Counted from the first letter of the stretch, positions 33,095 to 41,816 are shown. The stretch is 64,000 nucleotides of DNA from Pseudomonas chlororaphis (GCF_003731765.1 NZ_MOAL01000009.1:1-64000); one strand, 5' to 3'. Notes: generated by a model not told the origin, from the sequence alone. A program made the numbers and translations.

Positions 33095-35023
33095 ATGCCC
33101 TTGACCACACCTGCCTGCCACGACCTGCCTCCCGTTCTCGCCGGCCCGCTGTTGCGGCGCCTGGAGCCGACGCGATTGGTGCTCTGGCTGGTGGGCTCCG
33201 AGCCACTGCAACTGACCCTGCGCCTGGCCGACCACGGGGCCGACCTTGATATCGCCCTGGATGCCCGCCAATGCCAGGTGGTCGCGGTCGGCCGGCATGC
33301 CTTTATCCATCTGATCGATGTGGCCCTGGACTGCGCCCTGCCCCAGGACGTGGCGATTGCCTATGACGTGCTGATCCAGCAAAGCAATGGCACCACGGCC
33401 GGCATCGCGCAGTGGGCGCCCCACCTGTTGTACGGCGATGCGCAATGCCCGACGTTCGTGCTGCACAGCCGTATTGAGCAACTGGTCCACGGCTCCTGCC
33501 GCAAGCCACACCACCCGGCGGCGGATGGCCTGCTGTGTGTCGATCGCCTGCTGGCCGAAGCGCCCGAGCCAGGGCAACGCCCGGCGCTGCTGATGATGAG
33601 CGGCGACCAAGTGTATGCCGACGATGTCGCCGGGCCGATGCTGCGGGCCATTCACGAACTGATCGAGCGCCTGGGCTTGTTCAACGAATGCCTGGACGGC
33701 GCCGTGGTGGCCGACAGCGCCGCGCTCTATCAGCACCGCGCCAGCTATTACCATCGCGCCGAATTGCTGCCCGCCCTGAAGAGCAACGAAACCCTGCGCG
33801 AGCGTTTTTTCGGCGGGGTGAAAAAACCCATTTTCACCAGCAGCAGCGCCGACAATCACTTGGTCACCCTGGCTGAAGTGTTGGCCATGTATTTGCTGGT
33901 GTGGTCGCCGCTGCCCTGGACCCTGATCGCCCCGCAGCCGCCGCAACTGGCACCCGAAGAACAACAGCGCTACGCCCGCGAACAACAGCAGATCGACGTC
34001 TTCGTCTCTGGGCTGGCCAAGGTGGCCCGGGTCTTCGCCCATGTCTCGTGCCTGATGATCTTCGACGACCACGACATCACCGATGACTGGAACCTCAGCG
34101 CCCAGTGGGAAGAAACCGCCTACGGCCACCCCTTCTCCAAGCGCATCATCGGCAACGCTTTGCTGGCTTACCTGCTCTGCCAGGGCTGGGGCAACAACCC
34201 GGATGTGTTCACCCAGGTGCTGGAGCGCACCCAGGCCCTGAGCGCGGCCGCGCCGGGTCGCGACGGCTACCTGGACAGCCCGGCGCTGGACGGGTTGATC
34301 GACGAACTGCTGCGCTTCCAGAACTGGCAATACGTGCTGCCCAGCACCCCGGCGCTGGTGGTGCTGGACACCCGCACCCGGCGCTGGCGCAGCGAGTCCA
34401 ACCTGGGCCAACCCTCGGGCCTGCTGGACTGGGAGGCCCTGTGCGAACTGCAACATGAACTGCTGGATCACCCCTCGGCGATCATCGTGTCACCGGCGCC
34501 GATCTTCGGCGTCAAGCTGATCGAGACCATACAAAAGGTCTTCAGTTGGTGCGGCTACCCGCTGTTGGTGGACGCGGAAAACTGGATGGCCCATCGCGGT
34601 TCGGCCCAGGTGATCCTGAACATCTTCCGCCACTCGCGAACCCCGGGCAGCTACGTGATTCTGTCCGGCGACGTGCATTATTCCTTTGTCTACGAAGTGC
34701 TGATCCGTCACCGCCAGGGCGGCCCGCGCATCTGGCAGATCACCAGCAGCGGCATCAAGAACGAATTCCCCGACACCCTGCTGGAATGGTTCGACCGCCT
34801 CAACCGCTGGCTCTATTCGCCACGCTCGCCTTTGAACTGGTTCACCAAACGCCGCTTGATGCGGGTCATCCCCCATGTGCCGGAGCATGCCGAGGCCGGT
34901 GAGCGGCTGTGGAACTCGGCGGGCATCGGCCAGGTGTTTTTCAACGACCAGGGCCAGCCGCGGGCGATCTACCAACTCAACGCCGATGGCTCGCCAGCCA
35001 CCCGCATGCAAGCCCCGGACTGA
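33095..35023 (+). CDS. PhoD-like metallophosphatase, cytoplasmic form
   Basis: Alkaline-phosphatase-D-like enzyme, 642 aa. Metal-binding motifs are visible: SGDQVYADD, IFDDHDITDDWN and LSGDVHYSF, all typical of the PhoD metallophosphatase core. Unlike secreted PhoD there is no Tat or Sec signal peptide; the N-terminal 130 residues form an additional beta-rich domain. It therefore probably acts in the cytoplasm. The gene at 35027 follows by three bases and is likely cotranscribed. Substrate unknown. Confidence 0.85.
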   Translation: MPLTTPACHDLPPVLAGPLLRRLEPTRLVLWLVGSEPLQLTLRLADHGADLDIALDARQCQVVAVGRHAFIHLIDVALDCALPQDVAIAYDVLIQQSNGTTAGIAQWAPHLLYGDAQCPTFVLHSRIEQLVHGSCRKPHHPAADGLLCVDRLLAEAPEPGQRPALLMMSGDQVYADDVAGPMLRAIHELIERLGLFNECLDGAVVADSAALYQHRASYYHRAELLPALKSNETLRERFFGGVKKPIFTSSSADNHLVTLAEVLAMYLLVWSPLPWTLIAPQPPQLAPEEQQRYAREQQQIDVFVSGLAKVARVFAHVSCLMIFDDHDITDDWNLSAQWEETAYGHPFSKRIIGNALLAYLLCQGWGNNPDVFTQVLERTQALSAAAPGRDGYLDSPALDGLIDELLRFQNWQYVLPSTPALVVLDTRTRRWRSESNLGQPSGLLDWEALCELQHELLDHPSAIIVSPAPIFGVKLIETIQKVFSWCGYPLLVDAENWMAHRGSAQVILNIFRHSRTPGSYVILSGDVHYSFVYEVLIRHRQGGPRIWQITSSGIKNEFPDTLLEWFDRLNRWLYSPRSPLNWFTKRRLMRVIPHVPEHAEAGERLWNSAGIGQVFFNDQGQPRAIYQLNADGSPATRMQAPD

Positions 35024-35026
35024 GCC

Positions 35027-35398
35027 ATGGAACGCCGACACACGCCGATCAGCCCAGCACAGCGCGAGGATATTTACTGTGCCCTCTCGGAGGCTTTCGT
35101 CGATAGCCAGGTGGATTACGCGCTGATTGCGCGGCAGACCCAGGCGTACGACCGGCACGAAATCAAACGCATGCTCTACGAAGAGGTGGCGCCGGTGTGC
35201 TACCCCAACCTGGCAGCGGCGGTCCCGCCGATCTGGACCGGTTTTGCCCGGGCGCCACTGCTGGAAGACATCCAGCAGTGGCTCGAAGGCCTGCGCCGCA
35301 GCCGCCTGCGACGGGCCTGGGCCCTTGTGTACGTGAGCTGGATCCGCTGGCGTTGCGCCTATATCTGGGCGGAAATCACCCAGCACTACCCGGACTGA
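35027..35398 (+). CDS. Hypothetical protein, 123 aa, paired with the PhoD-like enzyme
   Basis: Helical protein with a Trp/Arg-rich C-terminal half (WALVYVSWIRWRCAYIWAEI) that may contact membrane or a partner. No family recognised. It starts three bases after the PhoD-like gene, so it is translated from the same mRNA and may be an accessory protein. It ends one base before the convergent ArsR-rhodanese gene. Confidence 0.65.
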   Translation: MERRHTPISPAQREDIYCALSEAFVDSQVDYALIARQTQAYDRHEIKRMLYEEVAPVCYPNLAAAVPPIWTGFARAPLLEDIQQWLEGLRRSRLRRAWALVYVSWIRWRCAYIWAEITQHYPD

Positions 35399-36070
35399 TC
35401 AGCGTCCCCGCTCCACCCCCAACCCCGCCGCTTGCCATTCTTCAAAGCCGTCGGCCAGGCGCTGCACCTGAAAACCCTTGGCCCGCAGCAGCGCTGCTGC
35501 CTGCTGCGAGAGCACGCAATAGGGCCCACGACAGTAAGCCACCAGTTCCTGATCGGCCGGCAACTCGGCCAGGCGCTGCTCCAGTTCATCCCCAGGAATA
35601 TTGATCGCCCCCGGTAAATGGCCCTTGGCGAACTCCTCGGGCGAACGCACGTCGAGCAAGGTCATGCCGCCTTCCACCAGGCGTCGGCTGAGTTCCTCGC
35701 GGGAGATGCCTTCCAGGCGCGTGGGCTGCTGGTCGCTGTCCGTCAACAGCTCGCGGATCTGCCCCAGGTTGTATTCGGCGTATTGCCGCAGGGCCTGGAG
35801 CAAAGGCGCCAGCGGCCCCTGGGCCAGGCTGTAGAGCACTCGCTTGCCGTCGCGCCGGGTCTGCACATAACCGCCCCGACGCAGGGTTTGCAGGTGCTGG
35901 GAGGTGTTGGCCACGGACAGGCCGGACAGCTCCACCAGACGTTCTACCGCTTGCTCACCCTGGGCAATGTGTTCCAGCAGAATCAGCCGGTGGGCGTGGC
36001 CGAGGATGCGCGCCAAGTCGGCCATCTCGGCGATGGGCGACTGGGCGGTGGGCAAATCAGTCGTTGACAT
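35399..36070 (-). CDS. ArsR-family regulator fused to a rhodanese domain
   Basis: Two-domain protein of 223 aa. Residues about 12-100 form an ArsR winged helix (ERLVELSGLSVANTSQHLQT). Residues about 120-220 form a rhodanese with active-site Cys in VAYCRGPYCVLS. The ArsR part has no cysteines, so it lacks the metal or dithiol sensor sites of classical members; the rhodanese Cys is the likely sensing or catalytic residue, possibly for reactive sulfur. The 24-base palindrome 19 bases upstream is the likely autoregulatory site. It is divergent from the DUF2938 gene. Confidence 0.87.
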   Translation of the reverse strand: MSTTDLPTAQSPIAEMADLARILGHAHRLILLEHIAQGEQAVERLVELSGLSVANTSQHLQTLRRGGYVQTRRDGKRVLYSLAQGPLAPLLQALRQYAEYNLGQIRELLTDSDQQPTRLEGISREELSRRLVEGGMTLLDVRSPEEFAKGHLPGAINIPGDELEQRLAELPADQELVAYCRGPYCVLSQQAAALLRAKGFQVQRLADGFEEWQAAGLGVERGR

Positions 36071-36088
36071 GAAGCACTGCCTTCTCGA

Positions 36089-36112
36089 TCATTCAATTAT
36101 TCAATTGAATGA
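36089..36112. promoter_or_regulatory. ArsR-type operator between the regulator and DUF2938 gene
   Basis: Perfect 10-base arms TCATTCAATT (36089-36098) and AATTGAATGA (36103-36112) around four bases. ATTCAAT-type dyads are typical targets of ArsR-family regulators such as BigR. Its place between two divergent genes suggests that it controls both. Confidence 0.75.
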
Positions 36113-36188
36113 AAGCCTAACACAGAAACCGAGGGTTCGGCCTGCATCGCCACTCTCATTCACTGTCCCAGCACACCAAGGAGTTGTT

Positions 36189-36695
36189 ATGCACCCGACC
36201 CTGGATTTTGCCTTGCACGCCCTGTTGATCGGCGTGGGGGCCACCGCCATCCTCGACCTTTGGGCACTGTTGCAACACGCCGCCTGGGGCGTGCCCAAAG
36301 CCAACTGGGCGCTGGTTGGGCGCTGGGTCGGGTATTTTCCACGGGGGCAGTTTATCCACAAGAGCATTGCCCAGGCAGCACCGGTGCCCGGCGAACACCT
36401 GATCGGCTGGACCGCCCATTACCTGGTGGGCGTTGTCTTCGCCGGGGTGCTCCTGGCGCTGTTCGGCCTGCAATGGGCCAAGCACCCAACCTTGCTCCCG
36501 GCCCTGATAGTGGGCGTGCTGAGCGTGGCGGCGCCGTACTTCATTCTGCAACCGGGGATGGGCGCGGGCATCGCCGCCAGCAAGACGCCCAAGCCGAACC
36601 TGGCGCGCATGCGCAGCCTGATCTCCCACTCGGTGTTTGGTCTGGGGCTGTATGGCGCGGGGTTGTTCTGGGCGGTGCTGCGGGCCGTGGGCTGA
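36189..36695 (+). CDS. DUF2938 membrane protein
   Basis: Integral membrane protein, 168 aa, with about four helices and the family-like stretches LDLWALLQHAAWGVPKANW and HSVFGLGLYGAGL. AAGGAG sits five bases before the ATG at 36189, which fixes the start although the frame is open further upstream. It is divergent from the ArsR-rhodanese gene and shares its operator region, so it is probably the regulated target. Function of the family is unknown. Confidence 0.8.
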   Translation: MHPTLDFALHALLIGVGATAILDLWALLQHAAWGVPKANWALVGRWVGYFPRGQFIHKSIAQAAPVPGEHLIGWTAHYLVGVVFAGVLLALFGLQWAKHPTLLPALIVGVLSVAAPYFILQPGMGAGIAASKTPKPNLARMRSLISHSVFGLGLYGAGLFWAVLRAVG

Positions 36696-36795
36696 GCAAA
36701 AAACACCGGCACTTCCACGGGCCGATACACTCAGAGTTCTTGCCGCCCCACCGCGGCAGGCGCTTTATGGCTCGCTGAACAAGGACCGCCCCTGC

Positions 36796-37398
36796 ATGCT
36801 CGAACACCTGGACCTCAATGCCCTCCTCGCCACCTATGGTTACTGGATGGTGTTTGTCGGCTGTCTGCTGGAAGGCGAGACGGTGCTGATCCTCGGGGGC
36901 ATGGCCGCCCATCAGCAGGCGCTGCAATTCTGGACGGTGCTGGCGTTGGCCATCCTCGGCGGTGTGCTGGGGGATCAGTTGCTGTTCTGGAGTGGGCGTT
37001 ATTTTGGCGCTCGCCTGCTGCCCAGGCTCAAACGCCATCAGGGAGCGATTGACCGGGTCAGCGGGCTGATCGAGCGCTACCCCTCGACCTCGGTGTTCGC
37101 CGTGCGCTTTCTCTACGGCATGCGTTTGGTGGGGCCACTGGTGATCGGCGCCAGCGGCCTGTCGCCGTGGCGCTTCGCACTGTTGAATCTATTGGGGGCG
37201 ACGGTCTGGGCCACGCTGTTTGTCAGCGCCGGCTACTGGGCCGGGGAAGCCTTGCAGCAACTGTTCGGTGACTTGAAACCCTACCGCCTGCCGATCGTGA
37301 TCGGCGTGGTGCTGCTGGTGGCAGCCGCGGCCCTGGTCCGCCACCTGCGGGCGAGGAACAAGGCGCGCCGCCTGCTCACGCAGGATCAGAACAGGTAG
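36796..37398 (+). CDS. DedA-family membrane protein
   Basis: Inner-membrane protein of the DedA/SNARE-associated family, 200 aa, a group implicated in undecaprenyl-phosphate or phospholipid flipping. It has the family sequence pattern FVGCLLEGETVLILGG, GGVLGDQLLFWSGRYFG, and FAVRFLYGMRLVGPLVIGAS with its conserved Arg-Gly region. ATG 36796 follows AAGGA by eleven bases. The 3' end overlaps the convergent gene at 37386 by 13 bases. Confidence 0.87.
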   Translation: MLEHLDLNALLATYGYWMVFVGCLLEGETVLILGGMAAHQQALQFWTVLALAILGGVLGDQLLFWSGRYFGARLLPRLKRHQGAIDRVSGLIERYPSTSVFAVRFLYGMRLVGPLVIGASGLSPWRFALLNLLGATVWATLFVSAGYWAGEALQQLFGDLKPYRLPIVIGVVLLVAAAALVRHLRARNKARRLLTQDQNR

Positions 37399-37973
37399 CC
37401 GAGGAAAATCCCCACCCCAGCGCCAGCCTGCGCACCGGCGTTCATGCCGACCATGACCACCGCGCCCTTGGCCGATTGCAGCAGTTGGCGGTTGACCAGT
37501 TGCGCGGCAATCAACGACGTCGCCGGGTTGCTGTTGAGCGCCAGGTACATGGCCAGCAACTTGGGGTCCAGGCCGAACAACAAAGCTGTGGCCGAACCGC
37601 CGACCACCAGGCCAGCTGCCACTTCGGTGTAGACACAAGGGCCGGTGATGTCATCGCTGGTCAGGTCGCTGGCCTTCAGCGCATCGCTGACAAAGACCTT
37701 GCCGGTGCTGGGAAAAGCTTCCGCAGCGCCCGCTGCAGCCACCCCCGTGCCCTTGACCTTGATGTTGATCTTGCCGATACGCGGCAGGCGAGCACCGACG
37801 CCCACACCCACGCCCACACCGCCGTAACGGAAGCTGACGTCCTGGCCCTGGGGCGAACGCAAGATGATTGAGCCACCGCTGCCAGCGACCAGAGCCACCG
37901 TCAGGCCGCCGCCGCTCGCAGTCGAGTACTGCCATTTGCTTTCATTGACCGGAATCGGGATGGAGATGCTCAT
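37386..37973 (-). CDS. Glycine-rich hydrophobic protein, possible Tse4-like T6SS effector
   Basis: Protein of 195 aa with a Gly/Ser-rich N-terminal half (including GGVGVGVGVGARLPR) and two hydrophobic C-terminal segments rich in Gly/Ala (AAGLVVGGSATALLFG; GAVVMVGMNAGAQAGAGVG), with no signal peptide. It is followed upstream in the same operon by a DUF3592 membrane protein. This size, composition and partner resemble the T6SS pore-forming effector Tse4 with immunity Tsi4 of P. aeruginosa, as I remember them; I cannot verify by alignment. Alternatively it is an unrelated membrane-associated protein. Confidence 0.6.
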   Translation of the reverse strand: MSISIPIPVNESKWQYSTASGGGLTVALVAGSGGSIILRSPQGQDVSFRYGGVGVGVGVGARLPRIGKINIKVKGTGVAAAGAAEAFPSTGKVFVSDALKASDLTSDDITGPCVYTEVAAGLVVGGSATALLFGLDPKLLAMYLALNSNPATSLIAAQLVNRQLLQSAKGAVVMVGMNAGAQAGAGVGIFLGYLF

Positions 37974-37977
37974 GCTT

Positions 37978-38421
37978 TCAAAGTCCTTTCAGAGAGCGCG
38001 CAGGGCGTTGGCCCTTACGCTTGAAAATGCCCAACAGGCCGGCGCCGAGGAAGATCAACCCCATGCCGCCCACCACCCCGGGCGTCGCCCAGAGCGCCAT
38101 TCGATCATCGATCACGGCACTGTTGGCCGGGCGCTCCGCCAGGTAATGCACCTTGACCGGCTGGCCTGTCTGGTAACCGAAGATAAAGCCGCCCTGAGGG
38201 TAGGAAATCTGTTCGCCCTGGGCGCTAGTGAACGCGATCTCGGGGTGCGAACCACCGGCGTTCAAACCGCTGACCACGCCGTCGGCGGTCAAGGCGTTGT
38301 CGAGGAATTCCAGGCGATTGCTGAGGAGGTAGCCGGCGATCACCAGCAGCACAATACCGACCAGGCTGATGAACAGGCTGCGCAGAATGTCGAGCCAGCG
38401 TGACTGAGAGGAGTGAGCCAT
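37978..38421 (-). CDS. DUF3592-like membrane protein, possible immunity partner
   Basis: Membrane protein, 147 aa, with a helix near each end (about 12-34 and 113-133) and a periplasmic beta-rich section between them (GGSHPEIAFTSAQGEQISYP and the GQPVKVHYL motif typical of DUF3592). It lies four bases upstream of the Gly-rich gene in the same operon. If the latter is a pore-forming effector, this inner-membrane protein would be its immunity protein, which fits its location. Confidence 0.7.
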   Translation of the reverse strand: MAHSSQSRWLDILRSLFISLVGIVLLVIAGYLLSNRLEFLDNALTADGVVSGLNAGGSHPEIAFTSAQGEQISYPQGGFIFGYQTGQPVKVHYLAERPANSAVIDDRMALWATPGVVGGMGLIFLGAGLLGIFKRKGQRPARSLKGL

Positions 38422-38737
38422 GGGGCGGCCTCGTTATTCTTCCGTGAAATAAGGGAGGCCACGTTAACAGCAACGTCACCGAGGAAAAAACGCCTGCCGC
38501 GACTCTGTGACCCACTGCTCAGAAATGCAGCAAGGGGCGGGCCAAACGTAGGCTGGTCTTTCCCGGGAGTGACCCGAGACTGAAGAGCCCGCGCGCGGAG
38601 CTACGGAAAACTTTGTCTGCAATCGGCGCCGGAAGTTCCGCCCCTGCGCGCAACAATCTCAGCGCCCTCAGGCGATGCGCCAGGGCGCGCGATGCAGTAG
38701 GCTCGCCCACCACCCTCCCCCTTGCAAGGATGCCCCC
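38422..38737. other. Intergenic region between the DUF3592 and SUKH genes
   Basis: About 316 bases of divergent promoter region. I see no conserved palindrome, small gene or terminator beyond the ribosome site AAGGA at 38726-38730. Confidence 0.4.
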
Positions 38738-39367
38738 ATGTCCGACCTCGAGCACACCGACGACACCTGGCCACCGGCCGACTGCCCGCCCCTGGCCTGG
38801 CCGCATCTGCCCGATCAGGCGGCGCGTTTTGATTGGTACCGGGCGGTGATCAACGCCTACGGCGCCTTGTGGTCGGGCCACGCCAGCGCGCCGCAACTCA
38901 AGCCCGCCAGCCCCGCCGAACTGGAGCAATGCGAAGGCCTGATCGGCTGCCCCTTGCCCCCGGCGTTGCGTCGCTATCACACCCAGTTGGGCGCCCTGTC
39001 CCTGGCAGAAACCCTGTGCAGCGTGCACCCCGGCAGCGAGCCGATCCAACCGCTGTTGCAGGCCTATCCGGGCATTGTCGACATGGATGAACGTGAATTG
39101 GACCGGGCGCTGGTGGACAAGCTGGTTGCCTTTGGCGACTACCTGGGCAACGGCAACCTGTTCTGTTTTCACCGGGACACGGGCGCGGTCTATTACTTTG
39201 ACCACGACACCGACCCGGCGCTGACGCGGTTTTTCGACGCCACCGAAGACTACCTCGACGCCCTGATGCTGCTGTGCCTGGCCGAGGTCTACGACGACGA
39301 TGAAAGCGGCGAAGCACTGATCAGCCAGCGCTACGGCCGGGCCCTGATTCACAAATGGCGCTACTGA
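38738..39367 (+). CDS. SMI1/KNR4 (SUKH) family protein
   Basis: Soluble acidic protein of 209 aa. The SUKH pattern is visible: PASPAELEQCEGLIGCPLPPALRRYH at the start of the domain, and later KLVAFGDYLGNGNLFCFHRDTGAVYYFDHD. SUKH proteins often act as immunity proteins for polymorphic toxins. No toxin gene lies next to it, so it may be an orphan immunity gene near the T6SS effector loci. ATG 38738 follows AAGGA by seven bases. Confidence 0.75.
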   Translation: MSDLEHTDDTWPPADCPPLAWPHLPDQAARFDWYRAVINAYGALWSGHASAPQLKPASPAELEQCEGLIGCPLPPALRRYHTQLGALSLAETLCSVHPGSEPIQPLLQAYPGIVDMDERELDRALVDKLVAFGDYLGNGNLFCFHRDTGAVYYFDHDTDPALTRFFDATEDYLDALMLLCLAEVYDDDESGEALISQRYGRALIHKWRY

Positions 39368-39391
39368 CGGGCTCAGTCACCAGCGTTACCT

Positions 39392-40237
39392 TCAACGCCT
39401 CGCCGTCTGCGCCAGGCACTCGGCCCAGAGCCCCCGGGCCAGGTCCTTGAGCTGTAACGCCTCGGCCCAGCGATCGCTGATGTCGCGACCATCGGCGCCG
39501 GTGATGGCGTAGGGCGGCGGGCCCAGCTCGCAAGTAAAAGACAGGCTTCCCGGGACGTCGGCGCGCGCCAGCCAGTCCTCGATGCCGTAGCGCCACAGCC
39601 CCAAAAAACGCTGCACCCAAGGCTGATGCTGGGGAAACCCCAGGGGCACCTGGACCTGTTCGCTACTGGCCACGCGTCCATGGAAGCCCCAACTGTGGCG
39701 CAAGATACGCTGCAACTGGGCCTCGTCCTCGGCGTCCGCCGGCTCCGGCAATTCCCGGCCCACTACGTAATGAGACAGGTCAGCCAGCAGCTTGAGGTCC
39801 GGTACTTCATCCAGCAGGTCGAGGGTGAACAGCAGGTCGCTGGTCAGCCGGTAGCGATGGGTTTCCAGAAGGATCGGAAAGTCCGCCTGCTCGGCCAGGC
39901 GCTGCCAGCCCTCCACCAGCAGCACCGCCTCTTTCAGGGTCCGGGGCCGCACATCGGCCTGCAGGGTCAGGTGATGGCAGCCATGGCGGCTGGCAACCTC
40001 AATGGCCTCGGCCACATCCGCCACGCTGCGGGGGAACAACTGACCCTCGATGTGCAGGCCCAGGCTTTTAGCCGCCGCGGACAGCCGCGCCGCATGCTCG
40101 GGCACCCAGAAATGATCGGTGACGCCATCGAAGCCGGCGGCGGCAACCTGCTCCAGTTGCGCCTCAAGGGGCCGCTCGGATTGGCCGCGGTGATCGAGCA
40201 TGGCCCACAGGGATTGGAACACCAGGAATTGGCGCAT
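39392..40237 (-). CDS. Sugar phosphate isomerase/epimerase-like TIM-barrel protein
   Basis: Xylose-isomerase-like TIM barrel (AP endonuclease 2 family), 281 aa. Metal-ligand positions are suggested by LLETHRYRLTSD, LLADLSHYVVG and SFTCELGPPPYA. It is the last gene of a four-gene run with reductase, Rieske protein and desaturase-like enzyme; two bases separate it from the reductase stop. It resembles MocC of rhizobial rhizopine catabolism in type and neighbourhood. The ATG at 40237 has CGGAG upstream. Substrate unknown. Confidence 0.8.
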   Translation of the reverse strand: MRQFLVFQSLWAMLDHRGQSERPLEAQLEQVAAAGFDGVTDHFWVPEHAARLSAAAKSLGLHIEGQLFPRSVADVAEAIEVASRHGCHHLTLQADVRPRTLKEAVLLVEGWQRLAEQADFPILLETHRYRLTSDLLFTLDLLDEVPDLKLLADLSHYVVGRELPEPADAEDEAQLQRILRHSWGFHGRVASSEQVQVPLGFPQHQPWVQRFLGLWRYGIEDWLARADVPGSLSFTCELGPPPYAITGADGRDISDRWAEALQLKDLARGLWAECLAQTARR

Positions 40238-40239
40238 CG

Positions 40240-41481
40240 TCAGCTCCGCAACACAGATTTGAGGGACACAGCGGCATCGGCCAACTGCTGGAAGTCGAGC
40301 GGGGTCTGCTGGGCCATCAGGCGCTCGCAGAGTTTGATGTCCTTGGCCGCGCTGTTGCCCAGCCCCCAACCGCACGCGCCTTGCAGACGCTGGTGGGCAT
40401 CCAGGTAAAACAGCAGGCAACCGCCACCGGCCGTGTCCCGGCTGACCGTGGGCTCGGTGCTGCCGACCTGGCCCACGGTCTGCACGCTCCAGTCGTACTG
40501 ATCGGACCAGAAGCCGGGAATACCACTGAAAGCCAGCCCCTGGCCGAGCAGATTGAGGGCCGCGTGGCGCCCCTGGGTTTCTGCGTTGCGCCAGGTTTCC
40601 TGGCGTTGATAGGCGCCCTCGGGGTGCAGGCGAAACTCGCAGACATCGCCAGCGGCAAAAATGTCCGGGGCACTGGTGCGCAGGCAGTCGTCCACCCGAA
40701 TGCCCTGCCCCACGTCCAGGCCCGCGGCAGCCGCCAGTTCCATGTTGGGCTGCATGCCGATGCCCACCAGCATCAGGTCGCAGGGCAGGCATCGGCCATC
40801 CACCAGTTGCACCGCCTCCACCCGCGCAGCGCCCACCACCCGTTCGATGCCCACGCCCAGGTGGACCTCAACCCCCTGTTGCCGATGCAGCGCCAGCAAG
40901 GCGTCGGACACCCGCGCCGGCAGCACCCGCCCAGCCAGCCGGGGCCCGGCTTCCAACAGGGTCACCGCGCACCCCATGGTGCGAGCGCTGGCGGCCACTT
41001 CCAGGCCGATAAAACCGCCACCGACGATCACCAGGCGACAGCCCGACACCAAGGCCCCGCGCAGGGCCTGGGCCTCATCGTGGGTGCGCAGGTAGAGCAG
41101 GTTCTCCAGGTGTTCCGGCACCTGGGGCAACCGCCGCGCCCGGCCACCGGTGGCCAGCAGCAGGCGGCCGTAGTCCAGCCAGCGACCGTCAGCCAATTGC
41201 AGGCGATGGCGCTCGGGTTCCAAGCGGCTGACCGGGTTGCCGCTCAAGTGTTCGATGCCCAGTTCGGCGAACTGCTCCGCCGCCCCCAGACTGCAGCCGG
41301 CCAGATCGACCTGGCCTTGCAACAGGCCCTTGGACAGCGGCGGCCGCTCATAGGGCAGATGGGGCTCATCGCCGATCAGCACCAGGCGCCCGGCATAGCC
41401 CTCGGCGCGCAGGGCCAGGGCCGCGCGGCCGCCGGCGTGGCCGGCACCGACGATCACCAGTGGAGCGTTGGCAGATTGCAT
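40240..41481 (-). CDS. FAD-dependent ferredoxin reductase
   Basis: NAD(P)H:ferredoxin reductase of the BphA4/rubredoxin reductase type, 413 aa. FAD motif VIVGAGHAGGRAALALR, PYERPPLSK, NAD motif VIVGGGFIGLEVAA, and the later FAD contact DIFAAGDVCE are all present. The C-terminal domain includes DWSVQ and GWG. It should pass electrons from NAD(P)H to the adjacent Rieske ferredoxin (41496). The ATG at 41481 follows AAGGAG. Confidence 0.88.
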   Translation of the reverse strand: MQSANAPLVIVGAGHAGGRAALALRAEGYAGRLVLIGDEPHLPYERPPLSKGLLQGQVDLAGCSLGAAEQFAELGIEHLSGNPVSRLEPERHRLQLADGRWLDYGRLLLATGGRARRLPQVPEHLENLLYLRTHDEAQALRGALVSGCRLVIVGGGFIGLEVAASARTMGCAVTLLEAGPRLAGRVLPARVSDALLALHRQQGVEVHLGVGIERVVGAARVEAVQLVDGRCLPCDLMLVGIGMQPNMELAAAAGLDVGQGIRVDDCLRTSAPDIFAAGDVCEFRLHPEGAYQRQETWRNAETQGRHAALNLLGQGLAFSGIPGFWSDQYDWSVQTVGQVGSTEPTVSRDTAGGGCLLFYLDAHQRLQGACGWGLGNSAAKDIKLCERLMAQQTPLDFQQLADAAVSLKSVLRS

Positions 41482-41495
41482 GGGTTCACTCCTTA

Positions 41496-41816
41496 TCAAC
41501 CGGCAATCGCCAGCCACACACGACCGGCCTCGACCCGCACCGGATAGGTTTTCAGGTTGACGCACACAGGCGCCCCCAGGGCCTTGCCCGAGCGGTAGTC
41601 GAAACGCCCGTTATGCTTGGGGCACTCGATGACGTGCTCCATCACCAGGCCTTCGGCGAGGTGGATGGACTCGTGGGTGCAGAGCCCGGCGGTGGCGAAA
41701 AACTCGCTGTCAGCGGAGCGGTACAGGGCATAAGTGTGGGGGCCGTGGTCGAAGCGGATCACATCCTCTTCGTCAATATCGTCCACGGCGCATACGTCGA
41801 TCCAATGCTCGGTCAT
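41496..41816 (-). CDS. Rieske-type [2Fe-2S] ferredoxin
   Basis: Small electron carrier, 106 aa, with Rieske ligands CTH near residue 46 and CPKH near residue 65 (CTHESIHL, CPKHNGRFDYRSG). It follows the pattern of MocE and of dioxygenase Rieske ferredoxins. It lies 14 bases from the reductase and 46 bases from the desaturase-like gene, so it is expected to carry electrons from the reductase to that enzyme's di-iron centre. Start ATG 41816. Confidence 0.88.
   Translation of the reverse strand: MTEHWIDVCAVDDIDEEDVIRFDHGPHTYALYRSADSEFFATAGLCTHESIHLAEGLVMEHVIECPKHNGRFDYRSGKALGAPVCVNLKTYPVRVEAGRVWLAIAG

Noticed and set aside
32786..34471. Long minus-strand frame opposite the PhoD-like gene
   Set aside because: Same reason: the plus strand carries intact PhoD motifs and a coherent protein.
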